5,026 nt of DNA from an uncultured Bacteroidota bacterium (lineage in GTDB: Bacteria; Bacteroidota; Bacteroidia; B-17B0; Aurantibacillaceae). Below are positions 1 to 5,026 of this stretch, in pieces (positions within the stretch are counted from its first letter, which is position 1; each line of letters starts with the position of its first letter). Location: positions 1 to 5,026 of the forward strand of contig CALMNJ010000459.1 of assembly GCA_937868675.1 (NCBI GenBank), written 5' to 3'. Both the position numbers and the translations under genes were made by a program. The notes beneath the pieces are model-generated. The model was given only the letters and a program-made list of their open reading frames with translations. It was not told where the DNA came from and did not search any database.

Positions 1-1
1 G

Positions 2-103
2 AAGCTGAACAAGCCAGCTAAACCAAGCCGCATTTTTAACAGCGAGGCCGAAGCAGAAAAGTGGCTCCAGGCTGTTGAACAAGAGCTGGTACCAGTTTGG
101 TAA
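2..103 (+). CDS. C-terminal end of a small protein, possibly STAS/SpoIIAA-like (5' end outside window)
   Basis: Frame 2 is open from the left edge to a TAA at 101-103 and gives 33 residues. The tail contains RIFNSEAEAEKWLQ, followed by an acidic stretch ending in VPVW. The pattern 'R-[IV]-F-[NT]-x-E-x-E-A-x-x-W-L' near the C-terminus is what I associate with small Bacteroidetes STAS/SpoIIAA-like (SEC14-type) proteins, whose last helix carries this motif; that is recall of a family, not a domain call. The composition is plausible for a real gene end: an amphipathic helix and no rare-codon oddities. The gene converges on the minus-strand peptidase gene, with 32 bp between the two stop codons. 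Start, full length and function cannot be judged from this fragment. Confidence 0.55.
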   Translation, partial: KLNKPAKPSRIFNSEAEAEKWLQAVEQELVPVW

Positions 104-134
104 ACAGTTTCGAGATTTAATTTCACTTACTGTA

Positions 135-156
135 TTTAATTTCGAACGAAATTAAA
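135..156. terminator. AT-rich perfect inverted repeat between convergent genes
   Basis: TTTAATTTCG (135-144) and CGAAATTAAA (147-156) are perfect reverse complements with two bases between them. As RNA this folds to a 9-bp stem with a four-base loop. It covers the stop codon (136-138) and last six sense codons of the minus-strand peptidase gene and lies 32 bp past the plus-strand stop. The position suits a shared terminator, but the stem is AT-rich. On the plus strand only GTCTTTT follows, and no clear U-tract follows on the minus strand. A third copy of one arm, TTTAATTTC, lies at 116-124 and could pair with 148-156 instead. The terminator role is inference. Confidence 0.45.
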
Positions 157-2106
157 GTCTTTTAGTATTTCCTTATAAAGCTTGTCGAATTTGCTGCTTT
201 CTTTCAAATTAAGAGAGGAGCGTTTGTAGTTAATGGTTTTGTTAACAAAATCAATACAATAAACCGTGGGGTCGCAGCGCAAAATATTTTCGTCGGTTAT
301 GGGATCTATTTCGTGCGATACCACTTTTACGTTTACCAGCACCAGCTTGCGAAGTTTGTACGTACAGGCCACGGCTACCAGTTCAGGATCGAAGAGCGAA
401 TATTCGAAATAACGCGTGGAGGCCTGGCCGTTTTCGTTTGCCGGAAAACGGGGCAGCAGAAATGCGGCAATATTGTTAAGCTCCAGCTCGTCGGCAAAGC
501 CAGGCTTCAGATGGTGGCATAGCAGGCGGCTTGTATCGGATGAAAGACTGCAATAGGTTGTAAGCTCATCGCGCAAACGTTTTTCGGTAAGGTACTTCAG
601 CGACCCATAGGGGCCATTGGCCGGATTGGCATCCAGGCAATAAATGAGACTGCACATGTTGCCATAACTTTCTTTTTTAAGCTCGAAGGTGTCGAGTTTT
701 TGTAGCGTCTCGTAAAGTTTTTTTTCGGCAGGGCAGGATGGGTTAGGTTTGCTTTTGGCGTACTGGGCTGTATCGCAGAGGTGCAAAGTAAAATAACCGC
801 TAGTCGTGTTGGCATCCAGTTTTTTTCGGAAATAATCAAAGGCATCCTTGTTGGTAATAAACTCAAGGGTATCCGTATCAAGCAGTTTTTTGTTTCGCGC
901 CAATTTAAGTTCCTGTGGACTCAGATCCAGCATTCCTTCCTGCATGCGGTAAAAAACGGAGTTGATAATGGTTTCGGCTTCGTATTTGCCGGGGCAGCTC
1001 ACAAATCCGGGCTTACCTTTGGTTTTGGGTATTTTATAATCGCTGCTGTAACGCCCGGTAATAAAACTTTTTTTACTGTACAAGGGCATAAAGTTCATGC
1101 GACGCAGGCATTCGCTCAGGTAAGTGGTGTAAAAGGCGTCGTTGGGATAAAACAATAATTGCCGGAAAGATTGCTCCATACAGTTCTCGTAATTTTTGTT
1201 CTCGAACTCAAGGTTAATACACTCGTCAATGGCCCGCTGCCGTAATTTCACAAAAGTAAGTGAGTCGTAAAAAAAATTTCTTCTGCGACTAAGTTCTTCT
1301 GTTGTAAACTGGTGGCTCAGGTTACGGTGTTCGCTTTTACCAGGCCGGTGCAGTTGAAAATAATTAAGTTCCACCGCCATAATATCCCGAAGCGCTTTGC
1401 TGCGGTCTTCGGTACGTTGCAGCAGGTCGTAGTTTTGTTCAAGCAACACCGGGTTAAATTTATTTTCGCGCATCAGCCTCATGGCGCAGTTATCGGCCTC
1501 CTGTTCGTCGCTTGTAATTTTCCCCGAAACTTCTACCTGTAGTAGGTAATCGCTCACCAGCTCACCAAATTTTTTTATTTCGGGTTTCGCATAATATTGT
1601 TTTGTTTTTTTGAACCGCTCCAGTTCGTGGTGCGAAAAATGATGACCGAGCTCGTGGGCCAGCATGGCAGCCAGTTCGGCTTCGCAGCGCATGCGGGCCA
1701 GCAGACCCAGGTTTATTAACAGCGAACCATCGGCCAGTGCTATCAGGTTCATGTCGGGATCGCGCACCAGATGGATCTTAACCGGGTGATCGTGCCGGTG
1801 CTTTTCACTGAACATTTTGGAGAGTAAAGTATTAAGGTAATTGCTGATGGCCGGATCGGCGATAATGATGTTGCCATCGAAAGCCGATTGCTGTATGGCG
1901 AGGCAGTGTTCGTAAAATTTTTCGAAGTCTTTTGGCGACTTAAACTCCGGCTGATACCGGGCCTCAATCACCTTCCGGAAAAGCTCGCGGTTGAAACTTG
2001 GAGTGGGTTTTTGCTTCGGGGCCGGGGTGATTGTGTGCTGTGAAAAGGACTGGGCGCAAAGGGAACCGTAAAAAACGAACGAAACAAGAAGAAAGAAAAA
2101 ACGCAT
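136..2106 (-). CDS. Exported M48-family zinc metallopeptidase with long unrecognised C-terminal region
   Basis: This gene encodes 656 residues from ATG at 2104-2106 to TAA at 136-138. The N-terminus MRFFFLLVSFVFYGSLCAQS is a signal peptide with probable cleavage after LCA; there is no lipobox. Residues about 85-275 look like a peptidase M48 domain. HELGH (residues 151-155, bases 1642-1656) supplies two zinc-binding histidines and the catalytic glutamate. EQEAD (about 201-205) fits the ExxAD motif that carries the third zinc ligand, inside a helix SDEQEADNCAMRLM. Family knowledge: exported M48 proteins such as BepA degrade or chaperone envelope proteins. Residues about 290-337 have a TPR-like helical pattern (AIDECINLEFENKNYENCME), as in BepA-type proteins. 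The remaining ~310 residues match no domain I know. A TTG at 2119-2121 would add five residues (MFKGR), but ATG is preferred because the signal peptide then starts normally and AAGGG lies just upstream. It is probably transcribed alone. The substrate is unknown. Confidence 0.9.
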   Translation of the reverse strand: MRFFFLLVSFVFYGSLCAQSFSQHTITPAPKQKPTPSFNRELFRKVIEARYQPEFKSPKDFEKFYEHCLAIQQSAFDGNIIIADPAISNYLNTLLSKMFSEKHRHDHPVKIHLVRDPDMNLIALADGSLLINLGLLARMRCEAELAAMLAHELGHHFSHHELERFKKTKQYYAKPEIKKFGELVSDYLLQVEVSGKITSDEQEADNCAMRLMRENKFNPVLLEQNYDLLQRTEDRSKALRDIMAVELNYFQLHRPGKSEHRNLSHQFTTEELSRRRNFFYDSLTFVKLRQRAIDECINLEFENKNYENCMEQSFRQLLFYPNDAFYTTYLSECLRRMNFMPLYSKKSFITGRYSSDYKIPKTKGKPGFVSCPGKYEAETIINSVFYRMQEGMLDLSPQELKLARNKKLLDTDTLEFITNKDAFDYFRKKLDANTTSGYFTLHLCDTAQYAKSKPNPSCPAEKKLYETLQKLDTFELKKESYGNMCSLIYCLDANPANGPYGSLKYLTEKRLRDELTTYCSLSSDTSRLLCHHLKPGFADELELNNIAAFLLPRFPANENGQASTRYFEYSLFDPELVAVACTYKLRKLVLVNVKVVSHEIDPITDENILRCDPTVYCIDFVNKTINYKRSSLNLKESSKFDKLYKEILKDFNFVRN

Positions 2107-2110
2107 GCGG

Positions 2111-2115
2111 CCCTT
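2111..2115 (-). promoter_or_regulatory. Possible ribosome binding site for the M48 peptidase gene
   Basis: On the minus strand AAGGG lies four bases before the ATG at 2104-2106. It supports the ATG over the TTG at 2119-2121, since the TTG start would place this motif inside the coding region. The spacing is short, and Bacteroidetes often initiate without a strong Shine-Dalgarno, so this evidence is modest. Confidence 0.35.
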
Positions 2116-2136
2116 AAACAATATTCATTGAGAACT

Positions 2137-2144
2137 CTAAGATA
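2137..2144 (-). promoter_or_regulatory. Weak candidate -7 promoter element (TATCTTAG) upstream of the M48 gene
   Basis: Read on the minus strand, TATCTTAG differs at one defined position from the Bacteroidetes -7 consensus TAnnTTTG and would give a 5' leader of about 25 bases before the ATG. A TTG lies upstream (GATTGGCG), but its spacing to the -7 element is about 13 bases, shorter than the usual 19-21, so the -33 element is not convincing. An AT-rich stretch alone could produce such a match by chance. Confidence 0.2.
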
Positions 2145-2190
2145 TGTTTTTAGCGCCAATCGGGAGCCTCGGTAACTGTCTAAATTTGAT

Positions 2191-2386
2191 TTGGGCGCCC
2201 CGCGAGGTTCGTCTAAAGAGGCATGCTTCACTCGCGGCCGGGCCCTACGCTTTAGCCGGCTGGCAATACATAAGAGGCGCAAGATACAAGCGGGTGCGGG
2301 GTCTGCGGGCAGAGCCGCGCAGCCTCCGCCCCGCTGCGCCTCTAATGCCTTGCTGTGCCGGGCTGTCGCTTCGGTCCCTGGCGCAA
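2191..2386. repeat. GC-rich structured intergenic element with nested inverted repeats
   Basis: This 196-bp block is about 67% G+C by hand count, against 30% for 2401-2500 next to it. Its ends are roughly complementary: TTGGGCGCC (2191-2199) faces GGCGCAA (2380-2386). Inside are a perfect 7-bp pair, CCGCGAG (2200-2206) with CTCGCGG (2231-2237), and a perfect 9-bp pair, AGAGGCGCA (2273-2281) with TGCGCCTCT (2335-2343). Stacked inside the latter is GCGGGG (2296-2301) with CCCCGC (2329-2334). Outside it, AGCCGGC (2254-2260) can pair with GCCGGGCT (2357-2364) with one bulge. The result is a multi-branched fold closed by a terminal stem. It lies 85 bp upstream of the peptidase start codon and 200 bp past the stop of the adhesin-like gene. 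From memory, Bacteroidetes genomes carry recurrent GC-rich intergenic blocks of this style, often starting GGGCGTT and ending CCCTAACGC. A dispersed repeat is therefore the best guess and a structured RNA the alternative. Open frames through it look spurious. Confidence 0.6.
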
Positions 2387-2413
2387 CTTCACGAATAAAC
2401 AGAGTACTCTTAG

Positions 2414-2438
2414 CAAAAAGGTTTAATCAAATTTAAAC
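2414..2438 (-). terminator. Weak terminator-like hairpin with T-run, minus strand
   Basis: On the minus strand GTTTAA (2438-2433) and TTAAAC (2426-2421) form a 6-bp stem around the loop ATTTGA, followed directly by CTTTTTG. The arrangement is that of an intrinsic terminator for the adhesin-like gene, but the stem is short and AT-rich, and it lies about 150 bp past the stop codon. Confidence 0.3.
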
Positions 2439-2505
2439 AGTTACTCAGTAAAGCAAAACACACACGGGAGTTATTGGTTTCGTATTAGAAAGAATTTAAT
2501 ACTAT

Positions 2506-2535
2506 TTTAATGCAACTTGTGCCTTCTGCATTAAA
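2506..2535. repeat. Perfect 9-bp inverted repeat downstream of the adhesin-like gene
   Basis: TTTAATGCA (2506-2514) and TGCATTAAA (2527-2535) are perfect reverse complements separated by 12 bases. The hairpin begins 54 bp past the stop of the adhesin-like gene, so it would lie in its 3' untranslated region. No U-tract follows on the minus strand, so a role in stabilising the 3' end or binding a protein is as plausible as termination. Confidence 0.5.
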
Positions 2536-2588
2536 CCAAAAAACTCAAATCGGGTAAAATCCTTCACACGGGCTGAGGCATTATTTTT

Positions 2589-5026
2589 TTAATGCATGAG
2601 CTTAAACACTTCAACATTACCCGAAGAGTCGGTAATTTGCAGATAATATATTCCCTCCGAAACCCCATCCATGCCGACCATAATGTAATTATCCTCGCGT
2701 CTTGCAATGGTTGGCGTAATTTCTTTACCCAGGGCATCCATCAAAAGCATGGAAGGTTGTTTTCCCCTGACCCATTCAACCTTAAATGCTTCCTTAACAA
2801 CACTTGGATATACTTTGTAATTTGATTGTTCCATATTGCAGGGACCCGAATACGCGATACTCAGAAACTTTATTGTACCATCAAAGTCTTTCTGTGCCAG
2901 CCTATAATAATTCTGCTCACTGGGTGCTGGCTTTAGCAAACCGTACCGGTAACTATGCGGCTCACTGCTGTTCCCATGCCCGCTTACCTCCGCCACATTT
3001 TCCCAGGTTGTTCCGTTGGCACTATATTGTATTGTAAAACCCTGGTTGTTTTTTTCAGAAGCTGTTTGCCAGTTCAGTTCGATATTGTCGCCGCTACAGG
3101 TTGAATAAAAGCCTGTAAGCTCTACAGGCAAAGGGTTGTTGCCATTAAACGATGCAAGGGCAAAAGGACTGAAAGAAGTGACAAGGCCTGAGCTGGTAAT
3201 GGTACCGGTAGTGGTACTTCCATTTGTGCTGCCGTTGCCGTGATCGTCCCATTGTGTACCGTTCCAGCGCGCCACCCTCAGGTCGCTCAGTACGGTTACA
3301 CCACCGCTTCTGGAAGCCCAGGTAAGACTTACGCTCACATTGGCAGTACTTGTGGTGCGGTCAAGTATCCAGTATTCAGTGCTTGAAACGTGGTGCAATG
3401 TACCCGCCTTCAGCGAAATAGAATAGCTTGGGTCGGGGCTCGTTAAAAAATACTCGGCTGTAAACTGCGCCGTGGTAGTTGACGGGGCTGAAATAAATAT
3501 GGGGGCATAGTTGAATGTTCCACCAGAAGAAGTGCCTCCTACCGGAAATCCAAATGCGTCGTTTCCTGTTTTCATTACCTGGCCGGCAACGTAGCTGCTA
3601 TCGCTGGCACCGGATGTGGTAACATTATCACCAATATTCAGTAGGTTGGTTGAGGTGGAAACCAATCTGCCTTTGCTAAAGATCAGAGATTGTGAGGCGC
3701 CATCCATGGTAAGACCAGAGGTGAGTGAAAGCAATTTTGAAGCATTTGTTTTGGCCATTATTAATGGGCCATTGTAAACACCGGTAGCACCTGTTGCATC
3801 CAGTGTGGTGTTTGATGAACCAGTGAAGGCCAGAGAAGCATTACCGCCGTCGTAACCTGATTGTATGTAAACGTTGCCCTGACAGCCGATATAATTACTA
3901 TTAATAGCCCCATTACTGAGGGTTAGTGTGTGAACAGATTCAACGGTGTCGCTCGCAGCCACGGTAAATGTAGAATACACGCCACAAGAACCCCCACCAC
4001 TAAAAAATAAATCGTAAAACGAGGTGGCGTTAATTACATCAATCCCATAAGTTCCCCAAAAACAATTAGAATAAGGCTCGAGTATTACGATACCATTATT
4101 GTGTGAAAAAGTACCCGCCGAATGCTTAAATAATATGGTGTTACTGCTCCAGGTTCCACCTATAGAAAGACTTCCTGTTGGGGCCGTGAAATTTCCCAGA
4201 GTTTGATTGAAACCCTGTATATAGAAATCGGTAACACCGCTGGCCGGAGACAATGTTCCGGAAGTTTTGTTAATACCCAGGGCGCATGTGCGTGGAGCAC
4301 CCGAACTTACTGAATACGTTTGGGCACCTGTGCCATTGGCGGTTAAAGTGCCCGAGCCGCCATCCGATCCTGAATTAATATATAAGTTACCTGCAAAACT
4401 AAACTGCCCTGTAATGTAACCATCGTTATGTACAAAATCGCCTGCGGCAGCTGCAATATCACCACTGGCAGTTACCAGGTTGGCGTAGGTTCCGCACGAA
4501 CCGCCGGCATTAATGGTGACATGATTAAACTGTGTGGCAGCGATTACATCCACGGTATAGGTTCCCCAAAAGCAGTTGTTGTAAGGGTCAAATACCACAG
4601 TGCCGCTGTTGTGTGAAAAAGTACCGGCATTGTGTTTAAACAAAACGGTGCTGCTGCCCCATGTGCCGCCAATTGAGAAGGTGGCGGCGGGAGCCGTAAA
4701 ATCGCCGAGGGTTTGCACAAAGCCCTGTACCGAAAGCGAACTGGTGCCACCGGCAGGAGTTAAAGCACCCGAACTTTTGTTTACGGCCAGCACGCAGGTG
4801 CGCGGTGTTCCTGAAGTAATTGAATACGTTTGGGCACTTGTGCCGTTTGCGGTAATGGTTCCTGTTCCACCATCGGCAGTTGAACCTATGGCAAGATTAC
4901 CTGCAAAACTAAACTGCCCTGTAATGTAACCATCATTATGTACAAAATCGCCTGCGGCAGCTGCAATATCCCCACTGGCAGTTACCAGGTTGGCGTAGGT
5001 TCCGCACGAACCGCCGGCATTAATGG
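2589..5026 (-). CDS. Large secreted T9SS-cargo repeat protein, adhesin-like (5' end outside window)
   Basis: The frame is open from the right edge to TAA at 2589-2591, giving 811 visible residues; the start and signal peptide lie beyond the window. Order from the N-terminal side: a partial 170-residue repeat (4797-5026), a full repeat (4287-4796), a more diverged copy (3777-4286), a transition with a broken further copy, a module with 'SYVAGQVMKTG..FGFPVG...EYWILDR...RVARWNGTQW...FSPFALAS' (about 3147-3602), a fibronectin-III-like module starting LPVEL (about 2850-3131), and a T9SS type A sorting domain (2592-2813). The Gly/Thr/Ser/Asn-rich repeats with 'GTFSHNSGTVVFDP' strands suggest a beta-solenoid. 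Family knowledge: such proteins cross the outer membrane through T9SS and are anchored on or released from the surface after the tail is cut. Adhesion is inferred from repeat style; no enzyme domain is seen. A GTG at 4791-4793 is not the start, because homologous repeat sequence continues upstream in frame. Confidence 0.88.
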   Translation of the reverse strand, partial: INAGGSCGTYANLVTASGDIAAAAGDFVHNDGYITGQFSFAGNLAIGSTADGGTGTITANGTSAQTYSITSGTPRTCVLAVNKSSGALTPAGGTSSLSVQGFVQTLGDFTAPAATFSIGGTWGSSTVLFKHNAGTFSHNSGTVVFDPYNNCFWGTYTVDVIAATQFNHVTINAGGSCGTYANLVTASGDIAAAAGDFVHNDGYITGQFSFAGNLYINSGSDGGSGTLTANGTGAQTYSVSSGAPRTCALGINKTSGTLSPASGVTDFYIQGFNQTLGNFTAPTGSLSIGGTWSSNTILFKHSAGTFSHNNGIVILEPYSNCFWGTYGIDVINATSFYDLFFSGGGSCGVYSTFTVAASDTVESVHTLTLSNGAINSNYIGCQGNVYIQSGYDGGNASLAFTGSSNTTLDATGATGVYNGPLIMAKTNASKLLSLTSGLTMDGASQSLIFSKGRLVSTSTNLLNIGDNVTTSGASDSSYVAGQVMKTGNDAFGFPVGGTSSGGTFNYAPIFISAPSTTTAQFTAEYFLTSPDPSYSISLKAGTLHHVSSTEYWILDRTTSTANVSVSLTWASRSGGVTVLSDLRVARWNGTQWDDHGNGSTNGSTTTGTITSSGLVTSFSPFALASFNGNNPLPVELTGFYSTCSGDNIELNWQTASEKNNQGFTIQYSANGTTWENVAEVSGHGNSSEPHSYRYGLLKPAPSEQNYYRLAQKDFDGTIKFLSIAYSGPCNMEQSNYKVYPSVVKEAFKVEWVRGKQPSMLLMDALGKEITPTIARREDNYIMVGMDGVSEGIYYLQITDSSGNVEVFKLMH
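2592..2813 (-). other. T9SS type A C-terminal sorting domain
   Basis: This is the last 74 residues of the adhesin-like protein. It begins VYPSVVKEAFKVEW, a variant of the usual YPNP start. It then has a strand with LLMDALGKEI (matching the common 'lyd..Gk.v'), and ends GIYYLQITDSSGNVEVFKLMH (matching 'GiYfv.v....g....kki'). Length, position and spacing all fit the family. In known systems this tail directs export through the type IX system and is then removed. The asparagine of YPNP is a serine here, with the motif otherwise intact. Confidence 0.88.
2850..3131 (-). other. Fibronectin-III-like module preceding the sorting domain
   Basis: The segment LPVELTGF, then IELNWQTASEKNNQGFTIQYSANGTTW, a GHGNS turn and NYYRLAQKDFDGTIKFLSI is the stereotyped ~90-residue beta-sandwich found just before T9SS tails in many Bacteroidetes surface proteins. 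It probably acts as a spacer or folding unit between the repeat region and the sorting domain; no catalytic residues are expected. Confidence 0.8.
3777..4286 (-). repeat. Diverged 170-residue repeat unit of the adhesin-like protein
   Basis: This copy aligns without gaps to the neighbouring full unit over its first 100 residues, with well over half of positions identical by eye (QTLG.FTAP, SIGGTW, LFKH.AGTFSHN.G, P Y.NCFWGTY, GGGSCG). Its second half is more diverged: GNVYIQSGYDGG aligns with GNLYINSGSDGG only after a one-residue shift, and the closing cysteine is lost. It is probably the oldest or least constrained unit at the C-terminal edge of the array. Confidence 0.7.
4287..4796 (-). repeat. 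Full 170-residue (510-bp) repeat unit of the adhesin-like protein
   Basis: The unit runs from the RTC/VLAVNK junction to PRT before CALGINK. Key marks in order are SIGGTW, FKHNAGTFSHNSGTVVFDP, YNNCFWGTY, NAGGSCGTY, HNDGYITGQFSFAGNLYI and an NGTGAQTYS strand before the terminal cysteine. The period is exactly 510 bp: bases 4387-4516 recur at 4897-5026 with two mismatches. Alternating short strands and Gly/Asn turns suggest coils of a beta-solenoid. Confidence 0.85.
4797..5026 (-). repeat. Partial repeat unit cut by the window edge
   Basis: 76 residues of a further unit are visible: INAGGSCGTYANL at the edge, HNDGYITGQFSFAGNL, a variable patch (AIGSTADGGTGTITANGTSAQTYSITSGTP) and RTC. The residues up to GNL are identical to the next unit; the patch after GNL differs. 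The array therefore continues outside the window for an unknown number of units. Confidence 0.85.

Larger units (their letters stand above)
2387..2588. other. AT-rich non-coding spacer downstream of the adhesin-like gene
   Basis: About 200 bp without a credible reading frame lie between the stop of the adhesin-like gene and the GC-rich element. They contain a perfect 10-base palindrome AGAGTACTCT (2401-2410), the two hairpins listed separately, and CACACGGG twice (2461-2468 and 2565-2572). Immediately beside the spacer, GCATTA (2578-2583) and TAATGC (2590-2595) form a short stem over the stop codon, with a loop of six T (A on the transcript). I see no tRNA, promoter with both elements, or small gene. 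Confidence 0.6.

Noticed and set aside
313..1542. Plus-strand open frames of 69 to 125 codons inside the peptidase gene
   Set aside because: They lie antisense to a gene with a signal peptide, a zinc motif and an uninterrupted 656-codon frame, and their peptides show no domain.
2119..2121. TTG as the start codon of the M48 peptidase gene
   Set aside because: It would put MFKGR before a well-formed signal peptide, and the ATG 15 bases downstream has AAGGG just before it. It is not ruled out, only less likely.
1968..2436. Overlapping open frames on both strands through the GC-rich block, up to 104 codons
   Set aside because: Open frames on both strands are expected in a GC-rich stretch with few stop codons. 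The predicted peptides are Arg/Ala/Leu/Pro-rich with no domain, and the block's nested inverted repeats explain its conservation-like look better than coding does.
2122..2588. Possible tRNA, transposase remnant or CRISPR-like array in the intergenic region
   Set aside because: There is no cloverleaf with a T-loop GTTCGA-type arm, no transposase reading frame, and no regularly spaced direct repeats; the repeats present are inverted and of different sequence.
4791..4793. GTG as the start codon of the adhesin-like gene
   Set aside because: The frame stays open to the window edge, and the upstream codons encode another copy of the same repeat (GGSCGTY, HNDGYITGQF, PRTC), so the GTG is an internal valine.
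1..5026. A defence or other multi-gene novel system
   Set aside because: Only two large genes and one gene end are present. None resembles nuclease, helicase, reverse transcriptase or toxin-antitoxin families, and the genes do not appear to form a joint operon.

Overview
This window looks like chromosomal DNA from a Bacteroidetes (Bacteroidota) bacterium, of the gliding, type IX secretion (T9SS) kind. The clearest sign is the large minus-strand gene on the right. It ends in a T9SS type A C-terminal sorting domain preceded by the 'LPVEL...NWQTASE...YYRL...DFDG' module that is typical of that phylum. The sparse, AT-rich intergenic DNA interrupted by one GC-rich structured block fits the same assignment. 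No rRNA, tRNA, CRISPR array, transposase or recognisable defence system is visible.

Layout from left to right. Bases 2-103 (+) are the last 33 codons of a gene entering from the left, possibly a small STAS/SpoIIAA-like protein. It converges with a minus-strand gene whose stop codon is only 32 bp away. A perfect AT-rich inverted repeat (135-156) covers that gene's last codons and may serve as a terminator. Bases 136-2106 (-) encode an exported M48-family zinc metallopeptidase with a signal peptide, an HELGH motif, a downstream EQEAD motif, and about 310 C-terminal residues that I do not recognise. Bases 2107-2588 are non-coding. They hold the short leader of the peptidase gene, a 196-bp GC-rich element with nested inverted repeats (2191-2386), and about 200 bp of AT-rich DNA with hairpins downstream of the next gene. 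Bases 2589-5026 (-) are the 3' part of a large secreted repeat protein that runs off the right edge. It has 170-residue repeats, then a common Bacteroidetes linker module, a fibronectin-III-like module and the T9SS tail.

The two large genes lie on the same strand, but about 480 bp of non-coding DNA separates them, so they are probably not one operon. Both products are expected outside the cytoplasm: one as a periplasmic or envelope protease, the other as a surface or secreted adhesin-like protein. The sequence shows no direct functional link between them. The items most worth a second look are the GC-rich structured element and the near-identical 510-bp-spaced repeats, with conserved cysteines, in the adhesin-like gene.
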